The position numbers and the translations under genes were made by a program. From Paragorgia papillata (Eukaryota > Cnidaria > Anthozoa > Scleralcyonacea > Coralliidae), in NCBI GenBank assembly GCA_035771165.1, contig JAWNZC010000351.1, positions 8,315,501 to 8,379,500 of the forward strand: 64,000 nucleotides of DNA. The letters run 5' to 3'. Position 1 is the first letter of the stretch; the number at the start of each line of letters is the position of its first letter. Shown here piece by piece: positions 12,601-38,222 of the stretch. The notes beneath the pieces are model-generated. The model searched no databases. It was not told where the DNA came from and saw only the letters and a list, made by a program, of their open reading frames with translations.

Positions 12601-15600
12601 ACGACTTTTAATGCAACAATGTTGCACCGTAGTTAATAGAAACTAAGGGCCTGTTTATATGGAGGCGAGTTACTCGGCACCTGGCGAGTTCCCGCGGTCG
12701 GTAGAACAAACACTGTTTTTCCCACCGCAGTGTTTATGAGACAGACTGACGAGTAGCTTGCCCTGGCGAGAACTCGGCACTGGCAGCCGGATAAACATTT
12801 CCCCATATAAACACTTTTCCCCGGGTAACTCGGCATAGCGGGATGAATTTTCTGTATTCGTTGTTTATGTCACTTTTGTATACAGCTAAATCAATTAAGG
12901 TTGTCCTGGCCAAAGCCAAAAGGTCAAAGCCAAGCGCGAAAAGTACGATGGGAATTACTATATTTAAATAGCGAAGCAATTTACTATATTTATCGGCCAA
13001 AATCATACAAATAAACCAAACTTGCCTCTCTGGGGATTTTTAACGAGCATTTTCGCGCTTCGCTTTGACCTTTTGGCTTTGGCCAGGACAACCTTCATTG
13101 ATTTAGCTGTATTATTAGTGTTTTCAGCTTGAGTTGGTAAAGAATAAACATACGAAAAACTTTATGTCACTTTTGTTGATGCTAACCATCTCAAATAGAT
13201 TTTAGAGGGCCATTATGTAAATTACTGGGTCACCGGTAATAATGTTATTAACCCTCATTAAATAAAGTTTTCTAATCCAATCTAATTTAACTTGCTAGGT
13301 AACGCGCTTAACAATCGAACTATACGATTCACGTTGAAAGATACCTGAAAGGCCGCAAATCAATTGTTTTATCTATTATTTAAACAGTACGGTTGAGCGA
13401 TTGAACCTAAACACTGCATTTGGATGATTGCTTCATTATACAGAAAACACAATATGTTCAGTAACCGTGAAAGTGCAAAAATTTCCATAAACCTGAACAA
13501 AAACATAAAACAATATGACTTTTGTCGTGCTTCGAAACCATACACGAAAATTTTATGCGTGCATGTAACACGCCATTTGGGAACGATTTTCAACCAATGG
13601 CATTATTAAGTTGCCACGGCATTATAAGTTTGCTTAGATTTTCATTAAGTTCGTACAACCACGACAATATATTTTTAACGCATATTGTCACCATTTTCCC
13701 AGAATCCCTTGTTGACTGTAGGAATCGGAAACAAAAAAGTAAACACAAAATGACTGGAAAAAATACAATGTATAGACCTTATTCAAAAATGGCCGCCGAA
13801 TTAGAATTATTTTATGTGCATATAAATTAGCCCGGCTTATGACCTCGTTTTAATAAAGTAAAATTTATTTTGAATTTCACACATGAAAATGAGTTCATAA
13901 GGGCTAACTTATATGTATATAAAATAATTTTAATTCGGCGGCCATTTTTGAATAAGGTCTATCAGGTTTCCCATGTAACACCCATGTTGCGGTAACATGT
14001 TGCACAAAAAATCGCCTCGTTCGACAAGCATTATTATATATAATACTAATAATAGCAGATTTAATACATTATATATATGCGTGTGATTTCTCCAACAGCT
14101 AATTGCATGTTTGATGTGGCTAAATGTAATTTAGGCAAGGTAAAAAAGGAGACAATGCTAGTCAGCGGTCACTCATGATAATATGTGGGGATTATCTCGG
14201 TGCTCATCAAAGTCTTGCCAGCGTGGTCTGAGCTTGACCTGCGCTCATCAAAGTCTTGTCAGCGTGGTCTGAGCTTGACTTGCGCTCATCAAAGTCTTGT
14301 CAGCGTGGTCTGAGCTTGACTTGCGCTCATCAAAGTCTTGTCAGCGTGGTCTGAGCTTGACTTGCGCTCATCAAAGTCTTGTCAGCGTGGTCTGAGCTTG
14401 ACTGGTTTTGCGCGCGCTATCTATGTAATAGATACTTGGTCAGCGGTCACTCATATATAATATGTGGGGATTATCTCAGCGCTCATCAGAGTCTTGTCAG
14501 CGTGGTCTGAGCTTGACTGGTTTTGCGCGCGCTGTTCTTTGAATTAATACGTGGGGATTCTTGCTTTGCACTGTGTTGACCCACCCACCCACTCCTGATT
14601 GAATGCAAGGTAAGTATATATATTTCCACTGCTTGACAGTGTGACTGGTGCCTGGAGGTGGGCTGTGGCGGGGTTGCCATGGTTATCTCTGATCAGGGGG
14701 TGGCATCCCCCCTGTGGCTTGGCACCAATCCTCCAATAACGTCAATTGGCGATCTATTTTTATATGTAGCAACCTTTTGGTACGCAGGCCTCCGTCGTTA
14801 CAAACAATCCAAAATACTCCTGCCACCGCTTTAGCAATTTATTTTGTTGCTTACTGCATGTATATTGCTATAACGTGCATGTTGTTCCTTGTTTCTTCAA
14901 ATACATTTAGTTGCAAAGGAACTCATTAGAGACCTTAGCCTGCAGGCCATCCTGTTCACAGCGCTGCATGGAGAAAGCCTGCTCACAGGATCTAGAGACC
15001 CCAAGACCATTGTGCCTTAATCATGTCGTGATTAGTCACACAGGTGACAAGTGTTGGTGTCATGTCTAGTCAGAATCCCCCAATGTTGTATAACAATACA
15101 TCTCACTAGTGATCTGACCCTGAAACACCTTTTTTGGTTGGAGGGGTCCTCCCTTCGGTCTCCTTCAAGGGTGTAGACCCATTTGGTTCCTCATTAGGTA
15201 AGTAAAAACAATTAAATTCGACTGAAATTCGACGTTAACTCGCAGGGCCGTCGCGAAGGGGGTTGAGCAGGGGGGTGTGAGCAATAATTTTGCCGGAAAA
15301 TGGGCGTGGTCATTGGGTGTGGTCATTCAAAAGTAATAAACCCACAATGTCTTATTTTAAAACGACCAAACTACCAGAAACTCCGACTGTCTTACAGGAA
15401 AGATGGAACTATAGTTATATTGGCTTCAAGGGAGTCAGTGAAGACCGTGGGGCTCCACTACTACAAAAGAATAGCCTACTCTGACTACTCTTTCTATAGT
15501 TTTGACCTCGTTTAAGTTTCAATCAGTTCTTCAAAAAATACGGTCTAACATAGTAATATAATAAGGTTAGTGTACTCATAGAGATCATATAAATACTAGA

Positions 15601-18600
15601 GGGGGCATCCTATCTTAATTTCAGCCAACCGCGGGTAACCAATTGAACGCCGCCATCTTGGATTTTTTTGGAGGCAAAGGACTGGGTCTAGTACACTTGC
15701 CAACCAATTGACTGAGATATCATAGGTAATGGCGGCTGCCATGGTTACCAAATTTTCCTGCAAATGCCCCCTCTAGTATTTATATGATCTCTGAGTGTAC
15801 TGCTGAAACATGGAATGTTAATTGTTAACGGCTGCGGTCAACCGGACAGCCGTCAGCGTGATCGTTGAGTACTGTATGTAAGCCTATTAACAAGTCAAAA
15901 GAAAACAAAATGGCGGGACATTTCATTATCGACGAAAGAGAACGAGACACTGTCGAGAAGAAAGCGACACCCTGGATAAAAGCAAGTAGCAACGATAATC
16001 TTTAAAGTAGCAAAAAGTGTATTTATAACTATAGTTCCTCACACCTCAGCTGGGGGGGGGGGGGTGTCACACACCCACGCCCCCCCGCCCCCCTTCCTTC
16101 GCGAAGGCCCTTTAACTCGACGTCACATTTACGTCGCATTACCGATAGCCTGCGTAGCCGGCGCTGGGGTGCGCAGGCTACATTACCGACAAAGTTAATT
16201 CGAATTAAATTCGTCTATTGTACGTTTAGCGCAGCTAGATGCCTATATGCTCCTCTTACTCAAACTCCCTCTCTATAATAATAAACTGGTATTTAATCTT
16301 CTGCACTTAAATACTGGGTGCTCAACTACAGGGGTTTGACTGATGTTTTAATTCATCCAGATCCTGGAGGGTGGTGTTTGTAAGAAGTTAACGATAAGCA
16401 GTGTCAGTTCTCGCTGGGTTGGGGGCCTTCAGTGCCGGGGCACCCGGAAGGTTTGCCCCACTCATGTTCGGCTTACTTGCATGTCTCGTTTGCGCTCCCT
16501 CCCTTTCTTGGGATCTTCTCCGTCCCACCTGTTTGGTTTAATTTTCCCTGGGCGGTTTAGCTGCCTGGTTCCTTGGGTGCCTAGTTTGTGTCATTTCTCT
16601 TTCAGCACTGCTCCTATGAGTTGTTTAGGCCAGCGGGGCTGTTAGTATTTGTTCGTTCCTGTCTTCTTTGCTTGTCGCGTACAGTCGTTTTTCCTTTGTG
16701 GCTGGGTGCTCTTCTACTGTTGTGAGTATCTACTGTCAATAATCTAGCTTTTTCGTCTCACCAAAACCGTAAGTACCTGTGTGTTCTTATGGTTTATTAT
16801 TAGCTACTGACTCCATCCCTCGGATCTGCGTTCCGCCATCGTAGGTAGCGTGCGTGTTATCTTACTGTGTCGTGTAGTTGAGAACCGTGTAGATCGTTAA
16901 TCTTGGCTAAAATAACGATTTAGCATGCTGTTGTCCAGACTACTTTCTCCCAAAAGATTATTTTACCAGTGTATTATTTTACCCTACCTTGTTTGTGCAG
17001 ATCATGCACTGTCGTGTCATCATACAACTAATATATTACTGTAAATATATAAATTATATTTCTCGGGCTATCTGTGGTAGGCCAAGTCTGGGTTTTGGCT
17101 CCGTTTCTTTTTGGGTGTCACAATATTTGCACTTTTTATGCTTCTTGTGAGATGTTAGCCATGTGACTGAGTGAGGCCGTGAGGTATGTCGTAAGTTCTT
17201 TGCTGAAGTCTACCAACAATGTGCAAGAACACCTTGATCAAAAGGCAAAGCTGTTCAACTTTTTGTCCAACTCCAAAAGCGAAAGGACCTTTCGCTTTTG
17301 GAGTTGGACAAAAAGTTAAACAGCTTTGCCCTTTTGATCAAGGCAAGGTTCGAATTAAAGGAGTAGCGAATCGCTATTCACTTTCAGCATTTCGCTATTC
17401 AATTGACCAAAAAATCGCTATTCAATGGAAAAACAGTATTACAATTACGTTAAAACAGTATTACAATTACATTAAAACAGTATTACAATAAGTCTTGCAA
17501 TTACTGTACGTTGAATAACACAAAAGTTACCAGGTGGTTGTACAACATTATAAAATTATATAAATCATTATATAAATCAGATAAAGTCAGTGATTACACT
17601 GGACTTGAAAATCTACTACCTCGCTAGTTGAAAGACAACAACGCACTGACCTCGCGCAGACGCAATGCTATCTCATGTGAACCCTAGTGCGTTGGTGACA
17701 AGGTGGAATTCCAATCAAACTTCAACTTACAGGTAAGTCTCGTTTAATTTTTAAATTAAAGCGTTAAGCTGCGTTGTAAGATGCTATATACGCTATCTTT
17801 TAAGACGTTATGCTATGTTCAAAGATATTACGCTGCGACTCAGATGTTACGCTATGTTCTGAGACGTTACGCTATGTTCTGGGATGCTACGCTGCATGTG
17901 TTCTAATGTCTTAGGACATGGCGGAACATCCCAGAACATAGCGTAATGTGTTAGGACATAGCGTAACATCCTAGAACATAGCGTAACGTCTTAGAACATA
18001 GCGTAATGTGTTAGGACATAGCGTAACGTCTTAGAACACAGCGTAACGTCTTAGAACACGGCATAATGTCTTAGAACATAGCGTAATGTCTTAGAACACA
18101 GCGCAACATCTTAGAACATAGCGTAACATCTTAGAACATAGCGTAACGTCTTAATACATAGCATAACGTCTTGAAACACAGCGTGAGATCTTAGAACATA
18201 GCGCAATATCTTAGAACACAGCGCAACGTCTTAGAACATAGCGTAACGTCTTTCACTGACATAAAGTAACTTGAAAGCGCATCCTGACCAACATTTCTCA
18301 ATTTTACGCTCATTAACTCTTTCCTGTCCGAATTGGTCTTTAGTATTTTATTCTGGCTAACGCCAGACGATTTTATTCATCTCTGGGGAAGCCCTTGGAC
18401 AGGAATGAGTTAAAACACCGCAAAGACAACTCGGGGCAAAATTCGCTAGTATTCACTTTTGAATATTTAATCCGAACCCTGGATCAAGGTGTTCTTGCAT
18501 GCTGTTGGTAGATTTCGAAACTGACTGGAGCGACTGACTGTAGTTTAATTAACAGTGACATTAACTCTCTTGATCGTAAATATGTTCACCTGTGTGGAGT

Positions 18601-19793
18601 ATGCACCACATTCACCCTTCAATTCAGGCTCCATGCACTTGTGGCAACTATGCACCAAGCCTGAATCAAAGGGTGAATACGGTGCATACTGTACAGTGTA
18701 CTTCATAACACCTGCCCGAGAAATAAGACGAATTATTCTGAGAGAACTGAATATATTGTCGTTGCTGCTGCTGTTCTTATTTGGCTCAAGGCTGTAGGAG
18801 GATGTTTTATGTTAGGGGGGCTGAAAAATGCGACCTCTATGGGTGTCCAGAAAATCCAGAGTCTTGGAAATGCCATTTCCTGCACTTTGGGGGAAGAATT
18901 TATTAACAGAAATCTGAAGGTTATGAAAAGCCATGATAACTTAAGGGGCCGATTACATGAGGTGAGTAATTGGCCTGGTTATAACCAAGTTGGCTGTGGT
19001 AAGCCAGGGTGAGATTTATATTGCGATTACATGAGGTGGGCTAGCTCTGTATTCTGTAAGCCGGGATGAGTTTTGAGTTGACGTCGATGATTTCAACCCG
19101 AAATTTGCAATTACCAAGCAAATGTTGCTTAATTTATTAACTCTACCAGGGCGTTGCCAAACTTAGGGGACTTACCCAACACAGTTAATATTGTATGTAT
19201 CATCTGTGTGCTGCAAAGATGAGAAAAAAGGATTTTATTTCTGTCTGCACCTTTTGCTTGCAGTGTGAAATTTTTAGGGAAGCTCAGGCCCACCCCCCTC
19301 ACTCAGGATTTAGGGGGGGGGGGGGCAGGTGAGCAGCCCCCATCCCTCTGCTTCCTATGGCCATGTTCTAACTAACCAGCCAAATAAAGAGAACAAATAC
19401 ATACTTCAATGGATGACTCTGTCCATAGAATCTATGTTCGAGCAGTAATGCAAAGGCCCCTAGTTCCTGAGCATACTTCATCATCATTCCCTCAACCACC
19501 CATACTGGATTGGCTTCTCCTTCTCCTCCAATCATGATAAAAACAGGACCACCGGGCTTCCAGAATGTTGAATTGTACCAATAACGTTGTTTCCATGTTG
19601 CTTTATTCGCATCGTTAAAATGAGTAAGTTGTTGAGTAAACCACAGTTCTTTTGGCAACTTCACTTCATGCTTGACATTTGGTGCACCGAGCATACCACC
19701 ACGAGGTCTTCCACGAAAAAATCGGGGAACAGTTGTCCAACATTGTTGGTATAAAAGACTCAACAAAACAAATACTACGGCACAATTTGACAT
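3651..19793 (-). CDS. PRSS16: S28 serine carboxypeptidase, PRSS16/PRCP-like; first five exons, 3' part outside window
   Basis: Exons on the minus strand are 19405-19793, 12273-12457, 11624-11807, 8857-8968 and 3651-3849, with phases that join exactly (about 356 codons). The ATG at 19793 opens a hydrophobic signal peptide (about residues 1-20). The family N-terminal block follows: [15 protein letters not shown], a GGPVF..GGEGE core and LEHRFYG. Exon 2 carries the nucleophile motif GGSYPG (Ser about 173) followed by [12 protein letters not shown]. Exon 3 starts in the typical A.SAPV.A..DF..Y segment. Exon 4 has LCEPL and the GVVQYN segment. Exon 5 holds a conserved Cys and YGESCLD. S28 enzymes are lysosomal or secreted prolyl-type exopeptidases. 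The catalytic Asp and His exons must lie left of base 1, since nothing like them appears in 1-3600. The intron between exons 3 and 4 starts with GC rather than GT. PRCP or DPP7 are alternative names within the family; the closest match looks like PRSS16. Confidence 0.9.
3929..4164. mobile_element. MITE family 'AGCCCAGATCAAACGAGAAC', copy 1
   Basis: The left end AAGCCCAGATCAAACGAGAA and right end TTTGATTAGGGCTT are imperfect inverses. A longer copy of the same family is at 36882-37243, where both ends and the repeated 'gcaagtcatcgcaagtt' module are clear. Confidence 0.7.
4160..4637. mobile_element. Fold-back MITE family B, full copy
   Basis: The ends are CTTTAAAGTGCCTATGA and its inverse CATAGGCACTTTAAAG. 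Most of the element is one long imperfect palindrome containing 'cttgcttcgttcttaagatatttcag' and the inverse. Copies are at 32332-32731 and 47944-48402, with fragments near 33225 and 35200-35440. It directly abuts the preceding MITE. Confidence 0.8.
4638..6100. other. Intronic AT-rich stretch, no gene seen
   Basis: This lies inside the intron between peptidase exons 4 and 5. I see no exon-like conservation. Short G+C-richer segments with CACGTG/CGATCGATT-type motifs (about 5490-5540) look like promoter or CpG-like sequence, but no transcript is supported. Confidence 0.35.
6105..7530. mobile_element. Large (about 1.4 kb) palindromic element
   Basis: Arms of about 450 bp (about 6350-6830 and 6860-7325) are inverse copies; for example, 'ctgaactttctaccccaaatag' reappears reversed near 7280. 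Outside are shorter arms with 'gtctgtactagtgaaatatcgg' (about 6125-6240) and the inverse near 7470-7500. The outer module resembles the fold-backs at 8150-8705 and 60595-61085. It is non-coding. Confidence 0.65.
7655..7775. mobile_element. Dispersed repeat shared with 30590-30715
   Basis: The sequence 'aaatagagtgttttattgatttttccgcc' with 'gataatctcacacgtg' is present in the opposite orientation at 30590-30715. The family appears to be a short fold-back. Confidence 0.6.
7830..7955. mobile_element. Short palindromic MITE
   Basis: The arms 'acaatacatggatg.ttggaaatatgaaattta' and the inverse flank a 35-bp centre that itself contains the inverse pair GGTCAACACCAG and CTGGTGTTGACC-like modules. 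Confidence 0.65.
8060..8138 (-). mobile_element. Fragment of the 5S-headed SINE
   Basis: The minus strand carries the head of the SINE seen whole at 52436-52750: GAGGCAGCGC, a 'taac-agc-cacgcca' segment and remnants of the 'ccccgactaaatccgg' block. Only about 80 bp survive. Confidence 0.55.
8150..8705. mobile_element. Fold-back element of the 'CAGACCGAGCGACGAAGGAG' family
   Basis: An inner fold-back (8150-8310) has ends TTATTAACCGAG and the inverse. The module CAGACCGAGCGACGAAGGAG recurs at 60660. The outer ends are TTGATATGGC and the inverse GCCATATCA near 8705, as in the 60580-61085 copy. Confidence 0.6.
9108..10776. repeat. 15-bp minisatellite, CTCATCCTCCTCATG type (part 1)
   Basis: More than 100 degenerate units of about 15 bp follow the pattern CTC-ATC-C(T/A)C-CTC-ATG, with longer higher-order units that include GCCCATCC. 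It lies in the intron between peptidase exons 3 and 4. Unit lengths are multiples of 3 without stops, so long ORFs in several frames are artefacts. One strand is almost pure pyrimidine apart from ATG/CAT. Confidence 0.9.
10779..10983. mobile_element. Mariner-like MITE inserted in the minisatellite, TA duplication
   Basis: The ends GCCTGGTACCCTGGCCCAAT and ATTGGGCCAGGGAACCAGGC are inverses, flanked by TA at 10777-10778 and 10984-10985. It interrupts the 15-bp minisatellite cleanly, so it arrived after the array formed. No transposase is present. Confidence 0.85.
10986..11305. repeat. 15-bp minisatellite (part 2)
   Basis: This is the same repeat as 9108-10776, continuing after the MITE. Higher-order units of about 45-60 bp are visible, such as the alternation of CATGCCCATCCTCCTCATG and CATGTTCATCC. 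Confidence 0.9.
11616..11623 (-). other. Non-canonical GC splice donor of the peptidase gene
   Basis: After exon 3 the minus strand reads TTCAG|GCTAGT. Splicing there (phase 2) joins exactly to the exon 4 acceptor at 8968 and restores the family sequence KFRLCEPL. No GT donor nearby keeps both frame and conservation. This is inferred from the frame only. A GC-AG intron is the simplest reading; a base error or recent mutation of a GT donor is the alternative. Confidence 0.65.
12640..12845. mobile_element. MITE family 'GGGCCTGTTTATATGGAGGCG', truncated copy
   Basis: The left end GGGCCTGTTTATATGGAGGC and internal 'ggcgagttactcggca' pair imperfectly with 'gataaacatttccccatataaac'. The related complete element at 46629-47014 has ends GGGCTGTTTACATGGGAGGC and the inverse. 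Confidence 0.55.
12885..13115. mobile_element. Palindromic MITE
   Basis: The arms 'acagctaaatcaattaaggttg' and 'tcctggccaaagccaaaagg' recur inverted at about 13045-13110. The centre is about 90 bp and AT-rich. Confidence 0.7.
13380..13580. repeat. Dispersed repeat family with copies near 36400-36530, 53290-53400 and 63125-63290
   Basis: Shared blocks include GAGCGATTGAACC, GGATGATTGCTTCATTATAC and, at the other sites, GTGCATAAACGTGA-like segments and CCAAACCATCTC. The 36400-36530 copy is inverted. The function and the family limits are not resolved. Confidence 0.55.
13776..13959. mobile_element. Mariner-like MITE family C, copy 1, TA duplication
   Basis: The ends GACCTTATTCAAAAATGGCC and the inverse are flanked by TA (13774-13775 and 13960-13961). 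Nearly the whole 184 bp folds on itself. A 179-bp sister copy is at 62342-62520. Confidence 0.9.
14202..14404. repeat. 41-bp tandem repeat, five units
   Basis: Five near-identical units each begin GCTCATCAAAGTCTTGTCAG and end near GAGCTTGACTTGC. The larger block 'cagcggtcactca..ataatatgtggggattatctc' before the array is repeated at 14440-14490, followed by one more partial unit. This is a local tandem duplication within the long first intron of the peptidase gene. Confidence 0.85.
15243..16111. mobile_element. hAT-type element with 8-bp duplication TTAACTCG
   Basis: The left end CAGGGCCGTCGCGAAGGGGG and right end CCTTCCTTCGCGAAGGCCCT are inverses. TTAACTCG is duplicated at 15235-15242 and 16112-16119. 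It contains a nested inverted repeat at 15570-15801 and a G-run at 16052-16064. No transposase is seen. Confidence 0.8.
15570..15801. repeat. Inverted repeat nested in the hAT element
   Basis: The ends AGATCATATAAATACTAGAG and the inverse lie about 190 bp apart, with GTGTACTCA/TGAGTGTAC just outside. It is probably a separate MITE inserted in the hAT copy. Confidence 0.65.
16200..17203. other. Intronic stretch of mixed composition, nothing recognised
   Basis: Within the first intron of the peptidase gene. It is richer in G+C and T than the surroundings (16400-16700) but shows no conserved protein, RNA fold or clear repeat. Confidence 0.35.
17204..18520. mobile_element. 1.3-kb inverted-repeat element carrying a minisatellite
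   Basis: The left end (GTCTACCAACA, then GCAAGAACACCTTGATC) is inverted at the right end (GGATCAAGGTGTTCTTGC, then TGTTGGTAGA). The first 120 bp are also a near-perfect local palindrome with centre GCGAAAGGACCTTTCGC. The interior holds the 20-bp minisatellite at 17760-18250. No ORF of transposase type is seen. Confidence 0.7.
17760..18250. repeat. 20-bp minisatellite 'GTCTTAGAACATAGCGTAAC', arms in opposite orientation
   Basis: About six units on one strand (17760-17895, TTACGCTATGTTCTGAGACG type) are followed by about 17 units in the opposite orientation (17910-18250), so the array can form a long hairpin. The unit resembles the one at 26083-27250. Confidence 0.85.
18574..18705. repeat. Short imperfect palindrome
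   Basis: The segments 'gtatgcaccacattcaccctt' with 'caggctccatgca' and 'tgcaccaagcctgaatcaaagggtgaatacggtgcatac' are inverses around a short centre near 18645. Confidence 0.6.
18809..18910. repeat. Copy of the G-rich/'gccatttcctgcacttt' module
   Basis: GCCATTTCCTGCACTTTGGG and flanking sequence match the module inside the hAT MITEs at 1947-2338 and 49364-49894. The ends of a full element are not evident here. Confidence 0.5.
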
Positions 19794-20100
19794 ACCTCCG
19801 GCTTTCCAATGATTTTAAATTGCAAAATATAAAGCAACAATTATTGATTTTGTAAACACAGCACTGATGTCTGGCCAGGAGCGTTCAGGTATTAATAACT
19901 TAATACAGTAATTTAATAAAGCTCCCAACAACAACAGCTCAACAAAAATACCAAGACTTGCTGATATGAAAAGTACAGACATATAAAATGAGAAAAATAT
20001 CAGTGACCCGCTACTCCTTGCAAATTCTTACAATAAAATCAAAGTAATTGTTTCGAAATCAAGTCAAAACTCAAAATAGATCAAAATTATTTTCTCCTTA

Positions 20101-20127
20101 CCCTTCCTGTTAGTGACGTCAGAGCAC

Positions 20128-20150
<23 letters not shown>
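20101..20150. promoter_or_regulatory. Divergent promoter region with CRE palindrome TGACGTCA (20114-20121)
   Basis: The peptidase start codon (19793, minus) and the eIF4E2 candidate starts (20128 or 20207, plus) are 335-414 bp apart and point away from each other. The full palindromic cAMP-response element TGACGTCA lies between them at 20114-20121. CREB/ATF sites are common in bidirectional promoters. No TATA box is convincing. The CRE could lie in the 5' UTR of eIF4E2 if 20128 is the start. TGACGTCA also occurs inside some MITEs here, so the match is not proof of function. Confidence 0.4.
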
Positions 20151-35592
<15,442 letters not shown>

Positions 35593-35715
35593 ACACAATT
35601 TGAGACATTGTTTTTTTGGTTAAATGGGTTTGGTATAGTGCAAAGGACTTATATAACGGTTATCACAAAAATTGTTAGCTTGCGATGTTATGGTGAAAAG
35701 TGCATGCATGCTTCT

Positions 35716-35869
35716 TCGGTTTCCCACTAGGCGATATTTTAAACGCGAATCGACTATCTATTGTTAGAATTGAATAAATTATTAAACTTATAATTAGTTT
35801 CTAGTCCAGACCTTATAAAGAAAAAAAAATCGTTTCGCGCGAAAAAAGTCGCCTAGTGGAAAACCGACT
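35716..35869. mobile_element. Small MITE downstream of eIF4E2
   Basis: CGGTTTCCCACTAGGCGA and the inverse TCGCCTAGTGGAAAACCG bound 150 bp. Confidence 0.75.
35773..35778 (+). terminator. Putative polyadenylation signal of eIF4E2
   Basis: AATAAA lies 181 bp after the eIF4E2 stop codon at 35592. The hexamer sits inside a small MITE (35716-35869), so the repeat may supply the 3' end. The local sequence is AT-rich and the hexamer could be chance. Confidence 0.35.
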
Positions 35870-36881
35870 TTACGGTACAGCTCTGTTCTAGAAAAATTCA
35901 ACCCCAATTGACATACAGTATTAGCGCCAAGGGGTATGTCATATATTATTGGTTTATGCCTGCATACATTATTGTCTATAAAACAATATCAACGAACTTC
36001 TTCGCCAAGATGATATACCGTAATAAGTGCTGTACCATTTGTAATATGAGCAGCCGTGTTGTATCGGATAAACAAAGGATGTTCGGTACAATACGGACTC
36101 GAATACGGTAAAGTAGTTATGATACTCGTGAATTGTTTGTATTCACTGGAAATCTTGCGTGGAGGTAGAAATGATTTTAAGTTGAAAGATTTTAAATGAA
36201 AAGTTTATGTAAATTAGTACGATGCTGTTCATTTTAACACCTATTATAAAGTTCTGAATTTTACTCATCATTGTTCGGCTCGTAATTTGAAATACCTAGA
36301 ATTCTTACTGTGAATGAGCCTGTCCTCCAGTTGGTTATTTTCCGCCGGGATGAAACTCAGGCATGCATAAACTATTGCTGTAGGCTTAGTTAGTGGAGGG
36401 AGATGGTTTGGAAACTCGGCAAAGGTAATTATTCTATGGTTTTGTTCAATTTGTCTAATTTCACGGTCACTGAGCGTATTGTATTTTCTGTATAATGAAG
36501 CAGTCATCCAATAACAACGTTCGGGTTTAATTAGTGCAGTCCTTCGTCGTCACGTGTTGTAAGTCCTTTGTTCGTTGTGTAGTCCTTCGTCGTCACTTGT
36601 CACATGTCCATAGAATTTCCTTTCTACCAATTGCCCTCCTCCAACATGAACACAATAACATGACCATTGCATAATCTTGAAAGAGAATAGAGCTTCCAAA
36701 CCATCCCCCTCCATTAACTATGCTGTAGGTTACATAAACAGTAGGTTAAAATCTTAGGGAGAGGTTATTATTCAACTTTACTTCATATTCTTGTTTTAGG
36801 AGGTTATTCCTCAGGTTTGCATTGCGCAACTTTTCTGCGCATAATTCTGCAATACTAATTCAAGATGTATCCAAGTGTTAA

Positions 36882-37243
36882 GCCCAGATCAAACGAGAAC
36901 GCAAGTCATCGCAAGTTTTAGCTTGTGCTTGCTTGTGTCTCGTTTGACCGCCAGCTTGCGATGACTTGCGTTAGCTTGCGACTAATTTGATCTTGTTCAA
37001 ATTTCATCGCAAGTTTTCTTCAACTTGCGAGAGCTTGCGAAACGTTTGAACACAAAACACAAGTCGATGCAAGTCTTTCGTGCTCCGTCGCCATAGAAAC
37101 TACCATGAGAACTAGCGAAAAGGCGTGGGAACTAGCAGAAGTGCAGAACTTGCGACGACTTGTGCCGACGTTTGACTGGTGGCATCGCAAGTCATCGTAA
37201 GCTAACTTGCGATGACTTGCGTTCTCGTTTGATTAGGGCTTTA
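36882..37243. mobile_element. MITE family 'AGCCCAGATCAAACGAGAAC', full copy
   Basis: The ends AAGCCCAGATCAAACGAGAA and TTCTCGTTTGATTAGGGCTT are inverses. Internal CGCAAGTCATCGCAAGTT-type motifs repeat in both orientations. The truncated sister copy is at 3929-4164. Confidence 0.85.
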
Positions 37244-37249
37244 GTGACG

Positions 37250-38220
37250 AAAACACATAAAAATATCACTAAGGAGGCTAAATCAGCTAATAATACCTTT
37301 GACGAAGATACTAACTTAATTTTGTTTTTTGAAAAAAATTAAAAATTTGTTGCGTGCTTTCGTATATAGATGAAGTGATAGGGAATAATACTCCATGTTC
37401 AAGCTTTAACCTTGTGTAGCTGACAAAGACACTCGGTGATCCCCACTTTTTCAATTATTTATTTCCTCCACTAGCTGTACAGCATATATGAAAGAATAGA
37501 GAAAAAATCATTTCGAGAAATTGAAATATCGTACGTTTCTCGTTCTTGCGGCTTCAAAAAAACATGTAACAAGAAAGAATGTGGACATTCTTATATCGCA
37601 AAAACGTGTGTCAATTGTTATTTTCGTCAAAGTTTCTTCCATTATTTGTTGCCATTAAATAGTTCATAATATAAGTGCATCTAAAATATCAAATATTTTC
37701 CTAGTCAGTATAAACTAAGTACTTTTATGAAAGATTTTTTAAGATAACAAGACGAAATCAAGAGTTAGCCAAAATGGCTACAAATAGGAAAAATAGCTGT
37801 ATTTTCTAAACGAGTTCGGTGACCCCAACTTTTTTTGTCGTTTTACTATGAACATATCATAAACTTTAATACTTGAGAGTTTCAGCAACTTTTCATTTCT
37901 GGAAGAATTACTGAGGAATTACCTTAAGTTGTACTGGCATGAAATAAATAGCGAGGACAGTAATTCGAAAACACTGTCTATTTTTCTAATGAGGTTTTTA
38001 CCTCCAGCCCCTTTTTAACCGACTGAAAACAATGTATTACTATGTATTGAAATATATAGGGAAAGACATACCAATCCCTTAAGATTCAAAAGGCAAAGAT
38101 ATCTCCGCATGCATGTTGGATGAAATTATAATTGCAGATGATCAAAAAGTTTTGTCAAATTCTAACATGGCGGCAATGGCGTCAGGTGCACACCACCAGT
38201 AAGCCCTGGGTTTACATCAA
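37250..38220. other. AT-rich intergenic stretch, nothing recognised
   Basis: Between eIF4E2 and the scramblase gene. No conserved coding sequence or clear repeat structure was recognised. Confidence 0.4.
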
Positions 38221-38222
38221 TA

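Noticed and set aside
14202..14404. Regular 41-bp repeat that could suggest a CRISPR array
   Set aside because: Units are contiguous with no unique spacers and the DNA is from an animal. It is a tandem duplication.
35908..36111. 67-codon ORF downstream of eIF4E2
   Set aside because: No conserved protein; only its last codons resemble eIF4E2 exon 7, treated as a possible duplication remnant.
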